Part shown: piece by piece, positions 26,695 to 34,670 of the stretch
Position numbering within the stretch: the first letter of the stretch is position 1
Layout of the letters: every line of letters starts with the position of its first letter
NCBI GenBank assembly: GCA_012728855.1
Contig: JAAYEH010000499.1
Location: forward strand, 1 to 60,682
DNA: 60,682 bases
Direction of reading: 5' to 3'
From: Rhodopirellula sp.
GTDB lineage: Bacteria; Planctomycetota; Planctomycetia; Pirellulales; Thermoguttaceae
Translations under genes and position numbers: made by a program
The notes under the pieces: model-generated
Database searches by the model: none
Told to the model about the DNA's origin: nothing
What the model saw: the letters and a program-made list of their open reading frames with translations, nothing else

Positions 26695-26752
26695 CCGGTT
26701 GGCCACGGGGCAGGACAGCCGTATTGCCAACGCGGGTGCGGCTGCAACCCAA

Positions 26753-26851
26753 CTCGTTTAACCGCAACGGCCAACGGCCTGCGCGGGATTCGCCGTGGCG
26801 GATTTTGGCGTCGCCCCCCGCGCAGGCCGTTGGCCGTTGCGGTTAAACGAG
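26753..26851. repeat. Long perfect hairpin element, TCGTTTAACCGC family
   Basis: Perfect 35-base arms (26753-26787, 26817-26851) start CTCGTTTAACCGCAACGG around a 29-base loop. The outer TCGTTTAACCGC and the GGCC-rich inner arm design recur in a diverged element at 57777-57873. It sits 58 bases after the LapA-like stop and could also end transcription. Confidence 0.85.
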
Positions 26852-26940
26852 CCATCCAAGTGCGCACGGCGAGCCGAAGTTGCCAAATAAAACTCTCTTC
26901 GTGTTTTGGCGGGCGACTGTCTATTTTCCCTAAAGTGGGG

Positions 26941-26946
26941 TAAAAT
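26941..26946 (+). promoter_or_regulatory. -10 element suggesting a leaderless ABC transporter transcript
   Basis: TAAAAT ends 6 bases before the ATG at 26953. If used, transcription would begin at or next to the start codon. There is no Shine-Dalgarno sequence between, and the -35 region is poor. This is inference from spacing. Confidence 0.35.
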
Positions 26947-26952
26947 AGCGGC

Positions 26953-27981
26953 ATGGCGATTGTTGAAATTGAAGGACTGGCGAAGTCCTATCGGATCTAC
27001 CAGAAAAGTGAGGGGCTCTGGGCCTCGGTCCGCGGGCTGGTGCATCGGCGCTATCGCACCGTCGAGGCGGTCCGCGGCATCGATCTGACGGTCGAGCAGG
27101 GCGAATTCGTGGCCTTCCTCGGTCCCAATGGGGCGGGCAAGACGACCACGCTCAAGCTCCTCTCCGGCGTGATCAGCCCCAGCGGCGGCGAGGCCCGTGT
27201 GATGGGCCACGTCCCCTGGAAACGCGAAAACGCCTACCGGCGCCGCTTCGCCCTGGTGATGGGGCAGAAGAATCAACTCTGGTGGGATCTGCCGGCGGCG
27301 GAGTCGTTCCGTCTGCACCAGCAGATCTACCGCATCGAGCCCTCGCGATTCGAGCAGACCCGCGACGAGTTGACCGCGCTGTTGGATGTTCGCCATCTGC
27401 TCTCGCAGCCGGTGCGAGAATTGTCGCTCGGCGAACGGATGAAGATGGAACTGATCGCCGCTTTGCTCCATTCGCCGGACGTCCTCTTTCTCGACGAGCC
27501 GACGATCGGGCTCGACGTGATCGCTCAATACAACATCCAGACCTTCCTCCGCCATTACCAGCAGCTCCGCAAGATCACCATTCTGTTGACCAGCCACTAT
27601 ATGAAGGACGTGCTGGCCTTGTGCCGCCGCGTGGTGATCATCGCCGCGGGACGGATCATCCACGACGGCTCGCTCAGCGGAATCGTCAACCGCTACGGCG
27701 GCCAGAAGGTGGTATCCCTCCAGTTCGCCGACGGCCGCATTCCCGCCGACCTGGCGCGTTTCGGCGAGGTGATTGCCGAGGAGCCGCCGCGGGCGAAGAT
27801 CCGCGTCGAACGCCGGCTGGTACCCGACGTGCTCAGCGGCCTGCTTTCCAGCTTTGGCGTGGAAGACGTCAGTGTCGAGGATCCGCCGCTGGAAGAGATC
27901 ATCGCGGAGATTTTCACCCGCAACGGCGAGCCGCCCGAACGCCAGGTCGGGCAAGTCCCTGAGCTGCTCAAGGAGGAGTAA
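26953..27981 (+). CDS. ABC-2-type exporter ATP-binding protein
   Basis: The 342-residue ATPase has Walker A GPNGAGKTT (57-65), signature LSLGERMKME, Walker B VLFLDEP, and switch His in LLTSHYMKDV. The N-terminal VEIEGLAKSYRIY and long insertion before the first strand, plus the C-terminal about 90-residue extension, are typical of ABC-2 ATPases that pair with two different DUF990-type permeases. The two following genes encode those permeases with 7- and 4-base gaps. The exported substrate is unknown; multidrug or lipid-linked compounds are possible. Confidence 0.93.
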   Translation: MAIVEIEGLAKSYRIYQKSEGLWASVRGLVHRRYRTVEAVRGIDLTVEQGEFVAFLGPNGAGKTTTLKLLSGVISPSGGEARVMGHVPWKRENAYRRRFALVMGQKNQLWWDLPAAESFRLHQQIYRIEPSRFEQTRDELTALLDVRHLLSQPVRELSLGERMKMELIAALLHSPDVLFLDEPTIGLDVIAQYNIQTFLRHYQQLRKITILLTSHYMKDVLALCRRVVIIAAGRIIHDGSLSGIVNRYGGQKVVSLQFADGRIPADLARFGEVIAEEPPRAKIRVERRLVPDVLSGLLSSFGVEDVSVEDPPLEEIIAEIFTRNGEPPERQVGQVPELLKEE

Positions 27982-27988
27982 GCGGAGG

Positions 27989-28819
27989 ATGCTCGCACGC
28001 GCGGCGACCTGGTGGACGATTTTGCGGATCAGCGTCAATGAGCGGCTGGTCTATCGCGGCGATTTCGCGCTGGGAACGCTGATGCGGTTCTTGCCGATCG
28101 TCACGCAGATCTTCCTCTGGGGCGCCGTCTTTTCCGGAATTCGCGCTGTAACGGAGGGCGGGACGGAGATCGCCGGCTATTCGTACCGCGACTTCATCGC
28201 CTACTACCTGCTGACGATGATAACGCGGGCGTTCTCCAGCATGCCGCGGCTTGCTTCCGGCATCGCCCGCGATATTCGTGAAGGAACCATCAAGAAGTAC
28301 CTCATCCAGCCGATCGACATGCTGGGGTTCCTCCTCTTATACCGGGTGGCTCACAAGCTGGTCTACTACGTTGTGGCGGCCGGACCGTTCGCGTTGATTT
28401 TCTACTTGCTGCGGGGGTTCTTTCCCGGCTGGCCCGACGGCGCGACGCTGGTCTGTTTTGCGGCGTCGCTGCTGATGTCGTTCGTGCTGGGCTTCTTCCT
28501 GGAAGCGACGATCGGCATGATGGGATTCTGGTTTCTGGAGGTCAGTTCGCTGTTGTTCGTCTATATGCTCTTCAATTTCTTCTTCTCCGGCCACATGTTC
28601 CCGATCGACATGCTGCCGGGGATTTGGGGCGATCTGGTGAGGATGACTCCGCTGCAATACCTCGCCTATTTCCCGGCGGCGGTGTTCTTGGGCAAGGTGA
28701 CCGGGGCAGAACTGATGTGGGGCTTGTGGCTGCAATTCGGCTGGACTGTGTTTTTCATCATTGCCAGCCGGGTGGCGTTTCACCGCGGTGTGTGGCGTTA
28801 TAGCGGCTACGGGGGCTGA
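27989..28819 (+). CDS. ABC-2-type permease subunit 1
   Basis: The 276-residue protein starts at ATG 27989 with GGAGG nearby. It has about six membrane segments, beginning with a cytoplasmic helix (ILRISVNERLVYRGDFALGTLMR) and including TIGMMGFWFLEVSSLLFVYML and the LPGIWGDLVRMTPLQYLAYFPA segment conserved in ABC-2 (DUF990/ABC2_membrane_6) permeases. It should form a heterodimeric channel with the next gene product, powered by the ATPase encoded just upstream. Confidence 0.88.
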   Translation: MLARAATWWTILRISVNERLVYRGDFALGTLMRFLPIVTQIFLWGAVFSGIRAVTEGGTEIAGYSYRDFIAYYLLTMITRAFSSMPRLASGIARDIREGTIKKYLIQPIDMLGFLLLYRVAHKLVYYVVAAGPFALIFYLLRGFFPGWPDGATLVCFAASLLMSFVLGFFLEATIGMMGFWFLEVSSLLFVYMLFNFFFSGHMFPIDMLPGIWGDLVRMTPLQYLAYFPAAVFLGKVTGAELMWGLWLQFGWTVFFIIASRVAFHRGVWRYSGYGG

Positions 28820-28823
28820 TTCG

Positions 28824-29660
28824 GTGAGCGACCGTCCGTCTTACTTCCGCGTGCTGATGACGTTCGCACGCAACAGCCTCGTGCGGGAGATGACCTTCCG
28901 CAGCAATTTTCTCATCGAAGTCGTCTCGTCGATGTCCTGGGTGTTCATGAATCTCGGTTTCTACGTGCTGATTTTCGAGTACACGCCCATGCTCGGGGCC
29001 GGCAGCGGCTGGGGCAAGTACCAGTTCTTCGCCTTTCTCGCCACCACGCTGATTATCAACAGCCTGGTCCAGGCGCTGTTCATGACCAACGCCGACGAGT
29101 TCGGCGAACAGATCCGCACCGGATCGCTCGATTTCGCATTACTCAAGCCGATCGATACCCAGTTCCTGGTGTCGCTGAACCGGATCCAGTGGTCGTCGCT
29201 GGGCAACTTCGTCGTCGGCCTGGTTCTGCTGGCGTATTCGCTCAGCCGCATCGGCCGCGCGCCGAGCCTAGCGGCGATGCTGTTGTACCCGCTTTACATT
29301 CTCTGCGGTGTCGCCATTCTGTACAGCCTGATGTTCACCTTGGCTGCGACGAGCATTTGGCTGGGCCGGAACCAGACGCTCTACGATTTCTGGTTCTACA
29401 TCACCAATTTCTCCCGCTATCCGATGGAGATCTACCGCGGCACGGTCGGCACGCCCTTGCGATGGTTTTTCACCTTCATCATCCCGGTGCTGATCGTGGT
29501 GAACGTGCCGGCGCGGCTGTTGGTCCGTCCGCTCGATCCTCGCGGCGTGGAGGATTGGCTCTTGCCGCTGTTCGCGATTTTCGCCACGGTTGCCAGTTTG
29601 GCGGCGTCGCGATGGGTGTTCCACCGGGCGCTGTTGAGTTATCGCAGTGCCAGCAGTTGA
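28824..29660 (+). CDS. ABC-2-type permease subunit 2
   Basis: The 278-residue protein starts at GTG 28824, 4 bases after the preceding stop. It has about six membrane segments and the matching DUF990-type features: LVREMTFRSNFLIEVVSSMSWVF, GEQIRTGSLDFALLKPID and NFSRYPMEIYRG. It is a paralogue of the upstream permease. The KPID/QPID motif after the third segment is shared by both. It is the last gene of the exporter operon. Confidence 0.88.
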   Translation: MSDRPSYFRVLMTFARNSLVREMTFRSNFLIEVVSSMSWVFMNLGFYVLIFEYTPMLGAGSGWGKYQFFAFLATTLIINSLVQALFMTNADEFGEQIRTGSLDFALLKPIDTQFLVSLNRIQWSSLGNFVVGLVLLAYSLSRIGRAPSLAAMLLYPLYILCGVAILYSLMFTLAATSIWLGRNQTLYDFWFYITNFSRYPMEIYRGTVGTPLRWFFTFIIPVLIVVNVPARLLVRPLDPRGVEDWLLPLFAIFATVASLAASRWVFHRALLSYRSASS

Positions 29661-29712
29661 CGAAGATGAGTTGTCTGATCGACCAGTCCCCAGCCATGGT
29701 TCAAACCCAAGA

Positions 29713-29756
29713 TTGGCGCCGACCCACAGACCGTATACACTGAGGTCAAATGACCT
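29713..29756 (+). promoter_or_regulatory. Promoter and palindromic operator of the AF2212-like/VapC pair
   Basis: TTGGCG (29713-29718) and TATACA (29734-29739) are 15 bases apart. Just downstream is a perfect inverted repeat AGGTCA-AA-TGACCT (29743-29756), 14 bases before the antitoxin start, well placed for autorepression by the antitoxin. Confidence 0.5.
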
Positions 29757-29770
29757 ATTGGAGTGAAGCA

Positions 29771-30064
29771 ATGACTTCCACGGTTGAGGCAGTTTACGAG
29801 AGTGGCGTTTTCAAACCAACCCAGGCGGTCGATTTGCCGGAGGGACAGACGGTTCGGATCACGCTGGAACTCATGGCACCGTCTCCAGCCTCGAGCGTTC
29901 GCGAGGCGCTCCAGAGCACGGGCCGTTTGCGGGAGCTGAGCCCCCAATTGAAACAGAAGATCGTGCCCGGAGCGACTTTGGAGCAAGTGCGCGAGGCACT
30001 GGGGCGGGCAGCAGGAATGCCGCTCAGTGAGATTGTCATCGAGCAGCGAGGTCCGAAGGAGTGA
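29771..30064 (+). CDS. AF2212-like (DUF104) antitoxin
   Basis: The 97-residue protein starts at ATG 29771 (GGAG 8 bases upstream) with TSTVEAVYESGVFKPTQAVDLPEGQTVRITLE, the DUF104/AF2212 beta-barrel DNA-binding fold, followed by a helical tail that would wrap the toxin. Its stop overlaps the GTG start of the VapC gene in the form GTGA. Members of this family are antitoxins for PIN toxins. A palindrome just upstream fits an operator. Confidence 0.85.
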   Translation: MTSTVEAVYESGVFKPTQAVDLPEGQTVRITLELMAPSPASSVREALQSTGRLRELSPQLKQKIVPGATLEQVREALGRAAGMPLSEIVIEQRGPKE

Positions 30065-30528
30065 CCGCCTTCTACGTTGACAGCAGCGCCTTGGTGAAAC
30101 GCTACGCGCCTGAAACGGGCAGTACCTGGGTCACGAGCCTTGGTGACCCCGTAGCGGGCCACAGCATCCTCATCGGGGAGATCACGGTTGTGGAAGTGGC
30201 GGCTGCGTTGGCGGCCAAAGCCCGAATCGCAGGCGGGCTTACCACCGCGCAACGGGATGCAGCGCTGGGTGCGTTTCTCAACGACTGCGACGACGGCTAT
30301 CTGCTCATCGGCCTGGATCGCGCGACGTTGGATTTGGCGGTCGATCTCACGCAGCGGCACGTCCTGCGAGCCTATGATGCCGTGCAGTTGGCAACCAGCC
30401 TCTTGTCGAACAGCGACTTGGTCGCCCGTGCCCTGCCGCCACTGACTTTTGTCAGCTCGGATCAGGATCTGTTGAAAGCCGCTCGCGCCGAAGGACTCCT
30501 TGTCGACGACCCGATTCTTCATTCTTGA
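30061..30528 (+). CDS. vapC: VapC-type PIN-domain ribonuclease toxin
   Basis: The 155-residue protein has the PIN acidic residues in the expected places: Asp7 (FYVDSSALVKRY), Glu45 (VVEVAAAL), Asp106 (RAYDAVQLA) and Asp134 (VSSDQDLL). VapC toxins cut RNA with Mg2+ or Mn2+. The GTG start at 30061 overlaps the antitoxin stop, so translation is coupled. It ends tail to tail with the MbcA-like gene on the other strand. Confidence 0.88.
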   Translation: MTAFYVDSSALVKRYAPETGSTWVTSLGDPVAGHSILIGEITVVEVAAALAAKARIAGGLTTAQRDAALGAFLNDCDDGYLLIGLDRATLDLAVDLTQRHVLRAYDAVQLATSLLSNSDLVARALPPLTFVSSDQDLLKAARAEGLLVDDPILHS

Positions 30529-30574
30529 TATTCGGGGCGGAGTTGGGGTCGCACATCGATTCATAGACGGGCTG

Positions 30575-31013
30575 CTAGCTCGGAACGCCCGACCGCAGGT
30601 AGTGGATCATTTGCCAGATGCGGTCCACCTCTCCCCGTTCGATGACCTCGATCGGTTTGAGCCCGTCCAGTGCGCCGTTGGGTTGCTCCAGCCACGGCCC
30701 GAGGGCGTCTTTCTGGATTACCTCGGCGAGCGCGTCGACGAGGCGGCGCAACTGTTGCAGTTGCCGCAACACGTTGGGGCTGGGCGGCGCGCCTGCTTCG
30801 ATGTTTGCCAGGTTGCGGGTCGACATCGGTACGAGCCGAGCGAACGTCTCCCGGTTCATGCCGAGCTGATCGCGGAGACGCAGTCGGTGGCCCTTGCCGT
30901 GTGCTACGAGCGGCAGCGTGGTGGGCAAGGTCCACGGGGGAGCGACAAGGTTTGACGCTACCGCCGGGTTTCTTAGCAGTCTTTCGCGAAACGGACTTCT
31001 TCTTGGGCATCAT
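30575..31013 (-). pseudogene. MbcA/ParS/Xre-type antitoxin interrupted by a probable 1-base frameshift
   Basis: The main frame (30928-30575) encodes KGHRLRLRDQLGMNRETFARL, an Xre helix-turn-helix, and ends GPWLEQPNGALDGLKPIEVIERGEVDRIW, the DUF2384 toxin-binding region. It lacks a good start. A start with a strong GGGAGG lies at 31013/31010 in another frame and encodes a basic leader (MPKKKSVSRKTAKK). Loss of one G from the run of five at 30936-30940 would join the two frames into a normal-length protein. It may be a sequencing error, a real mutation or a programmed slip. No RES-type or other partner toxin is adjacent. Confidence 0.6.
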
Positions 31014-31183
31014 GCGCACCTCCCATGGCGTTGATCATTCATCCGCCCATCGTCGCTGCATATTCCGCCATCGTCTTGCCTCCGTTCCTTTCGTGTTTTC
31101 GCGATTCGTCGATCATCGCGATGTATTCTTCAAGAAGATCGCGAAAGCACGTAAGGGCGAAAACGCGAATTATTCCGGAAGCG

Positions 31184-34100
31184 TCATTTCAACGACTTGA
31201 GCACTGCCACGGCGTGGCGGGCGAGGTGGCCGCGGAGATCCTTGGCATACTCGCCGAGGATTTCTTGGCCGAGTCCTTCGTTGTCGCCGCAGCGATACAA
31301 CGCGCGGGCCAGCAGGAGTTCCCGTAGCGAATCTCTCCGCGTGGCATTGGGGCTGCCGCCCTGGTCCAGCTCGCGAACCCGCGCCAGCGAAACATGGGCG
31401 TAGCCGGTCATGCCTGGCTTTTCGAGCAATTCCGCCAGCGGCTTGGCCGCCCGCTCGTCGCCAATCAGTTCCAGCGCCAGTGCGGCGGCGCGGTGGTGCG
31501 AGAATGCCGCATCCGCCGAAAGCAGCGCGAGCTTGTCGAGGATGACGGGAACCGCCTGGGGGCTGCGCGTGCGACCCAGTGCCACGATGAGGCAGTCCAA
31601 CGGGCTCATGGCGTGGCCGAACTGCCCGCCCGAACGGAAGTCCCACCCCTCGTCCCACTCCGCCGTGCCCTCGACCGCTGCCATTAACGTCGCGAGGCCG
31701 GTGGCATCGCCCATCATGCCAAGGACTTTGGCGTAGCCGAGTTTCCTCTGGCCATCGGCGGTTTGGTACGCCTCGCGGAGCAGCGGCAGCGCCTGCTTGG
31801 GACTGGCCAGCACGACGGCGGCGCCGGGAGCGTTCTCGTCGGCAACGGTCTGTACGGCCGCTTTGATCTGCTCCAGCGACGGCGGAAAGGAATCTTCGTC
31901 CGTCAGCACACCCAGCGGCAAGTTGCCGATATCGACCAGATGGCGCTGCAATGCCTTCAGGTCGATCTTCCGCAACGGGGCGTTCGCGCGGGAGGCCATC
32001 GCCGCGGCCACGCCCATCGCGTAGCCGCCGTTCTGGATGTCGGGCTGCATGCGGGTCACCGGCACGGCGTCGCGATGGGCACTGATGCCCAAGCCGGCGA
32101 CCAGCAGCCCGTCATAGCCCTTCGGCAAGAAACAGCGGTAGGGGATGTTGCAGTAGATGCCCTTCTTCATGGGATGTTCGAGCATGAAGTAGGGATCGAT
32201 GGTGTAGCCGTGCGTGTCCAAGTTGCTGTAGGCGAGGACCACCGTATCGGGAAAAGTACGATTGTTGACCTGGTCGAGGATGTCGAGCGTATAGTCGCCG
32301 ATGATCCGCCGCCGTTCGCGGGTGTCGATCAACTGCCCCAGATCGAAAGCCGTGGGAAACTTGTCCTTGGCATGGACGAACATCCGCCAGACGTCGACCA
32401 TGTCGGTCTCGTCGCTGAGCGTGTAGTCGGTGTTGGTGTAGCTGGCGCCAAGCTGCCGCGGCGGCAGGCCGGTCCCCTGCATGGCGAATTCTGACGCGTC
32501 GGTATAGATACACTCGGCGCCCGCCGCGGCGGCGACGTCGGAGTTGCCGGTGGCGTCGATGACCACGTCGGCCAGCACGACGCCACGGCCCTGCGACGTG
32601 ACGACCACCGCGCCTTGGACGTCGTCGCCCTCAACAAACGCCCCGCAGCCGATCGCCGCGAACCAGATGTCGCCGCCGGCCTTGAGGATCTCGTCGCGAT
32701 ACCATTGCATCCGCTGCTCGATAACCCAGGAGTGGCCGCCGAACACTTCCGCGGTGAATCCGACACGGTTGCCCCAATAGTATTTCGAAATCGCGCCGGT
32801 AGTGCCGACGCCGCCCAGGCCCGAAAGATATTCGACCACCAGCGTGCGGGCGCCTTGGCGGGCGGCGGCGATTCCGGCCGGGGCGCCCGCGGTGCCCCCG
32901 CCGATCACGACAACGTCGTACTGGCCAAGGACCGGCACCGCGCGAGCGTTTTGCGGCACCGTGGCCGATTGCTGGTTGGGGCGGGCGCCCGCGAGGAACT
33001 CGCGAACATCCCCCTTGGCCGCCGGTGCATCCGCCGGCTCACCCGGCAGTTTCACCGACTTCGGCGCCAACAGGGCCTTTGCCTCACCCGCCGCCGCCAC
33101 TCCCAAGCGGGTTCCGGTGTCGATCAGCGTGCAGGGTCGCAGCAGTTGCTCGGCCTGTGGGCGGGAGACGTCGGCCACCCCGCTGAGCACATAAACCCGC
33201 GCTACGCCCTTGGGCTGATAAGCGCCCAGAGGGATGGCGTCGATTCCCTCCCACGCGCCGGCAACGGACTGCCGGCCGACCATCGCATCCGGCGGGACTT
33301 CGAAGAGCACGTCCGATGTGAATTGCTGCTCGGGGTCGTAGGTCAGTGAGCGGGCCTGCTGGTCCGCCTTCGCCCACGACGCCGGGCTATCGTCGGCCAT
33401 CGGTAGTTCGAGCGTGTATTCGATGATTTTGAACGTGCCGTCGGATGTCTTTGCATCGTTCGGGTGGGGACCGCGGAACGGTGGGCTGATCTCGCGTGCG
33501 GTGAGCGCGGGACCACTCTTCGGTTCACCGCCGATGACGACCCGCCCGAAATGATGCACGTCCGCCGGATAGGGCCGGAACTCCGCGCCGGCCAGTCGGG
33601 CGACAAGTCCGCGGTCGGTCGCATCGATGATCGTCTTGGCGACGACCGCTTGGCGCCCCGCTCGGTTGGCCATCACGATGCCGCAGGGATTGCCCTCGGC
33701 ATCGCGGAGCACGTCCGTCGCATAGCAGCCGAAGAGATAGTCTACGCCCGCCTCGATCAGCGCGTCGTCCAGGGTTTTCTTCACGTGCATCGGCCGGGGC
33801 GCGGGCCGGACTGCGGTGTTCGCCTCGCGCGGGGCCGGGCCCGGCGCGGTGATCTCGATCTCGCCGAGCAGGATTCGGGTGATCTCGGGCGCCCGCTGGA
33901 CCGACAGCTTCACGTAGCGGGCCGTCGTTTTCAGCGGCACGGCAAAGATCACCGAGCGACCCTCGGGCGTCGGGCGCGGATCTTGTTCTTCCTCGATCAC
34001 GGCGGCTTGCTTCCAGTCGTTCTTATCGTTGCTGGTCCAGACGGTCACGCACTGGACGACGAATCCGTTTTTCTTGGCGTCCGCTTCGCGCTGATAGGCC

Positions 34101-34624
34101 ATCAGCCGGAACTGGTCCAGCGGCTGCGACTTGCCCAGGTCGGCGACGATGGTCACGTCGCCGTTGTACTGCACACTCTCCTTGATCGGGTTTCCCCAGA
34201 CACCATCGGCCAACATGCGAGGCGGGTCTTGGTCAACGTGGGGAACACTGCTGGGCAAATCGGCTTCGTAGGTGAAGTCCAAGCGGTTGGGATCGGCGAT
34301 CTGATGCGTCTGGGCTTCGTCGTCGAAGATCTTCTTGGCCAGGGGCGACTGAGGTTTTTCGCCCTCTTCGAGCCAGAGGCGGAGGGTCGCGGTCATGTCG
34401 TCGCCGAGATAGGGTCTGGGTGCGGCGAGAAAAACCTCGGCGCCCGCCTTGGCGGCGGAGACCGCGGCGGAAACCGCGCCCGTGCCGCCGCCGACTACCA
34501 CCACGTCGACTTCATAGGCGACGGGAATCTCACGAGCTGACTCATTGACCAACGGCGGTCCGGCGACCGCTGCCACGGCGAGGCTTCCGACTACCAACAA
34601 CGCCACGATGCTCCGAACCATCAT
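31184..34624 (-). CDS. Double FAD-dependent oxidoreductase with discoidin-like insert and HEAT-like tail
   Basis: The 1146-residue protein starts at ATG 34624 (AAGGAAG upstream) with a signal peptide (about 1-22). Parts in order: FAD_oxidored domain 1 (about 37-120; VVVVGGGTGAVSAA, where the third Gly of GxGxxG is Ala); a beta-rich insert (about 145-265; NGDVTIVADLGKSQPLDQFRL, ARYVKLSV) like an F5/8-type carbohydrate-binding module; the rest of domain 1; FAD_oxidored domain 2 (about 565-950; VVVIGGGTAGAPAGIAAARQG, intact); and a HEAT-like helical tail (about 950-1146; ALELIGDERAAKPLAELL). It seems a tandem fusion of two related flavoproteins. The substrate may be an insoluble glycan or its product; that is inference. 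The hydrolase gene upstream is 46 bases away. Confidence 0.88.
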   Translation of the reverse strand: MMVRSIVALLVVGSLAVAAVAGPPLVNESAREIPVAYEVDVVVVGGGTGAVSAAVSAAKAGAEVFLAAPRPYLGDDMTATLRLWLEEGEKPQSPLAKKIFDDEAQTHQIADPNRLDFTYEADLPSSVPHVDQDPPRMLADGVWGNPIKESVQYNGDVTIVADLGKSQPLDQFRLMAYQREADAKKNGFVVQCVTVWTSNDKNDWKQAAVIEEEQDPRPTPEGRSVIFAVPLKTTARYVKLSVQRAPEITRILLGEIEITAPGPAPREANTAVRPAPRPMHVKKTLDDALIEAGVDYLFGCYATDVLRDAEGNPCGIVMANRAGRQAVVAKTIIDATDRGLVARLAGAEFRPYPADVHHFGRVVIGGEPKSGPALTAREISPPFRGPHPNDAKTSDGTFKIIEYTLELPMADDSPASWAKADQQARSLTYDPEQQFTSDVLFEVPPDAMVGRQSVAGAWEGIDAIPLGAYQPKGVARVYVLSGVADVSRPQAEQLLRPCTLIDTGTRLGVAAAGEAKALLAPKSVKLPGEPADAPAAKGDVREFLAGARPNQQSATVPQNARAVPVLGQYDVVVIGGGTAGAPAGIAAARQGARTLVVEYLSGLGGVGTTGAISKYYWGNRVGFTAEVFGGHSWVIEQRMQWYRDEILKAGGDIWFAAIGCGAFVEGDDVQGAVVVTSQGRGVVLADVVIDATGNSDVAAAAGAECIYTDASEFAMQGTGLPPRQLGASYTNTDYTLSDETDMVDVWRMFVHAKDKFPTAFDLGQLIDTRERRRIIGDYTLDILDQVNNRTFPDTVVLAYSNLDTHGYTIDPYFMLEHPMKKGIYCNIPYRCFLPKGYDGLLVAGLGISAHRDAVPVTRMQPDIQNGGYAMGVAAAMASRANAPLRKIDLKALQRHLVDIGNLPLGVLTDEDSFPPSLEQIKAAVQTVADENAPGAAVVLASPKQALPLLREAYQTADGQRKLGYAKVLGMMGDATGLATLMAAVEGTAEWDEGWDFRSGGQFGHAMSPLDCLIVALGRTRSPQAVPVILDKLALLSADAAFSHHRAAALALELIGDERAAKPLAELLEKPGMTGYAHVSLARVRELDQGGSPNATRRDSLRELLLARALYRCGDNEGLGQEILGEYAKDLRGHLARHAVAVLKSLK

Positions 34625-34670
34625 CGCACCACTTCCTTTTCAAAACGACCATGCCCGAGGTAACTTCACG

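Noticed and set aside
29690..29720. GGTTCAAACCC, resembling a tRNA T-loop.
   Set aside because: The flanking bases do not pair into a T stem, and no anticodon arm, D arm or acceptor stem was found.
30061..31013. VapC and the MbcA-like antitoxin as one toxin-antitoxin pair.
   Set aside because: They are convergent on opposite strands, and VapC already has its own overlapping AF2212-like antitoxin gene.
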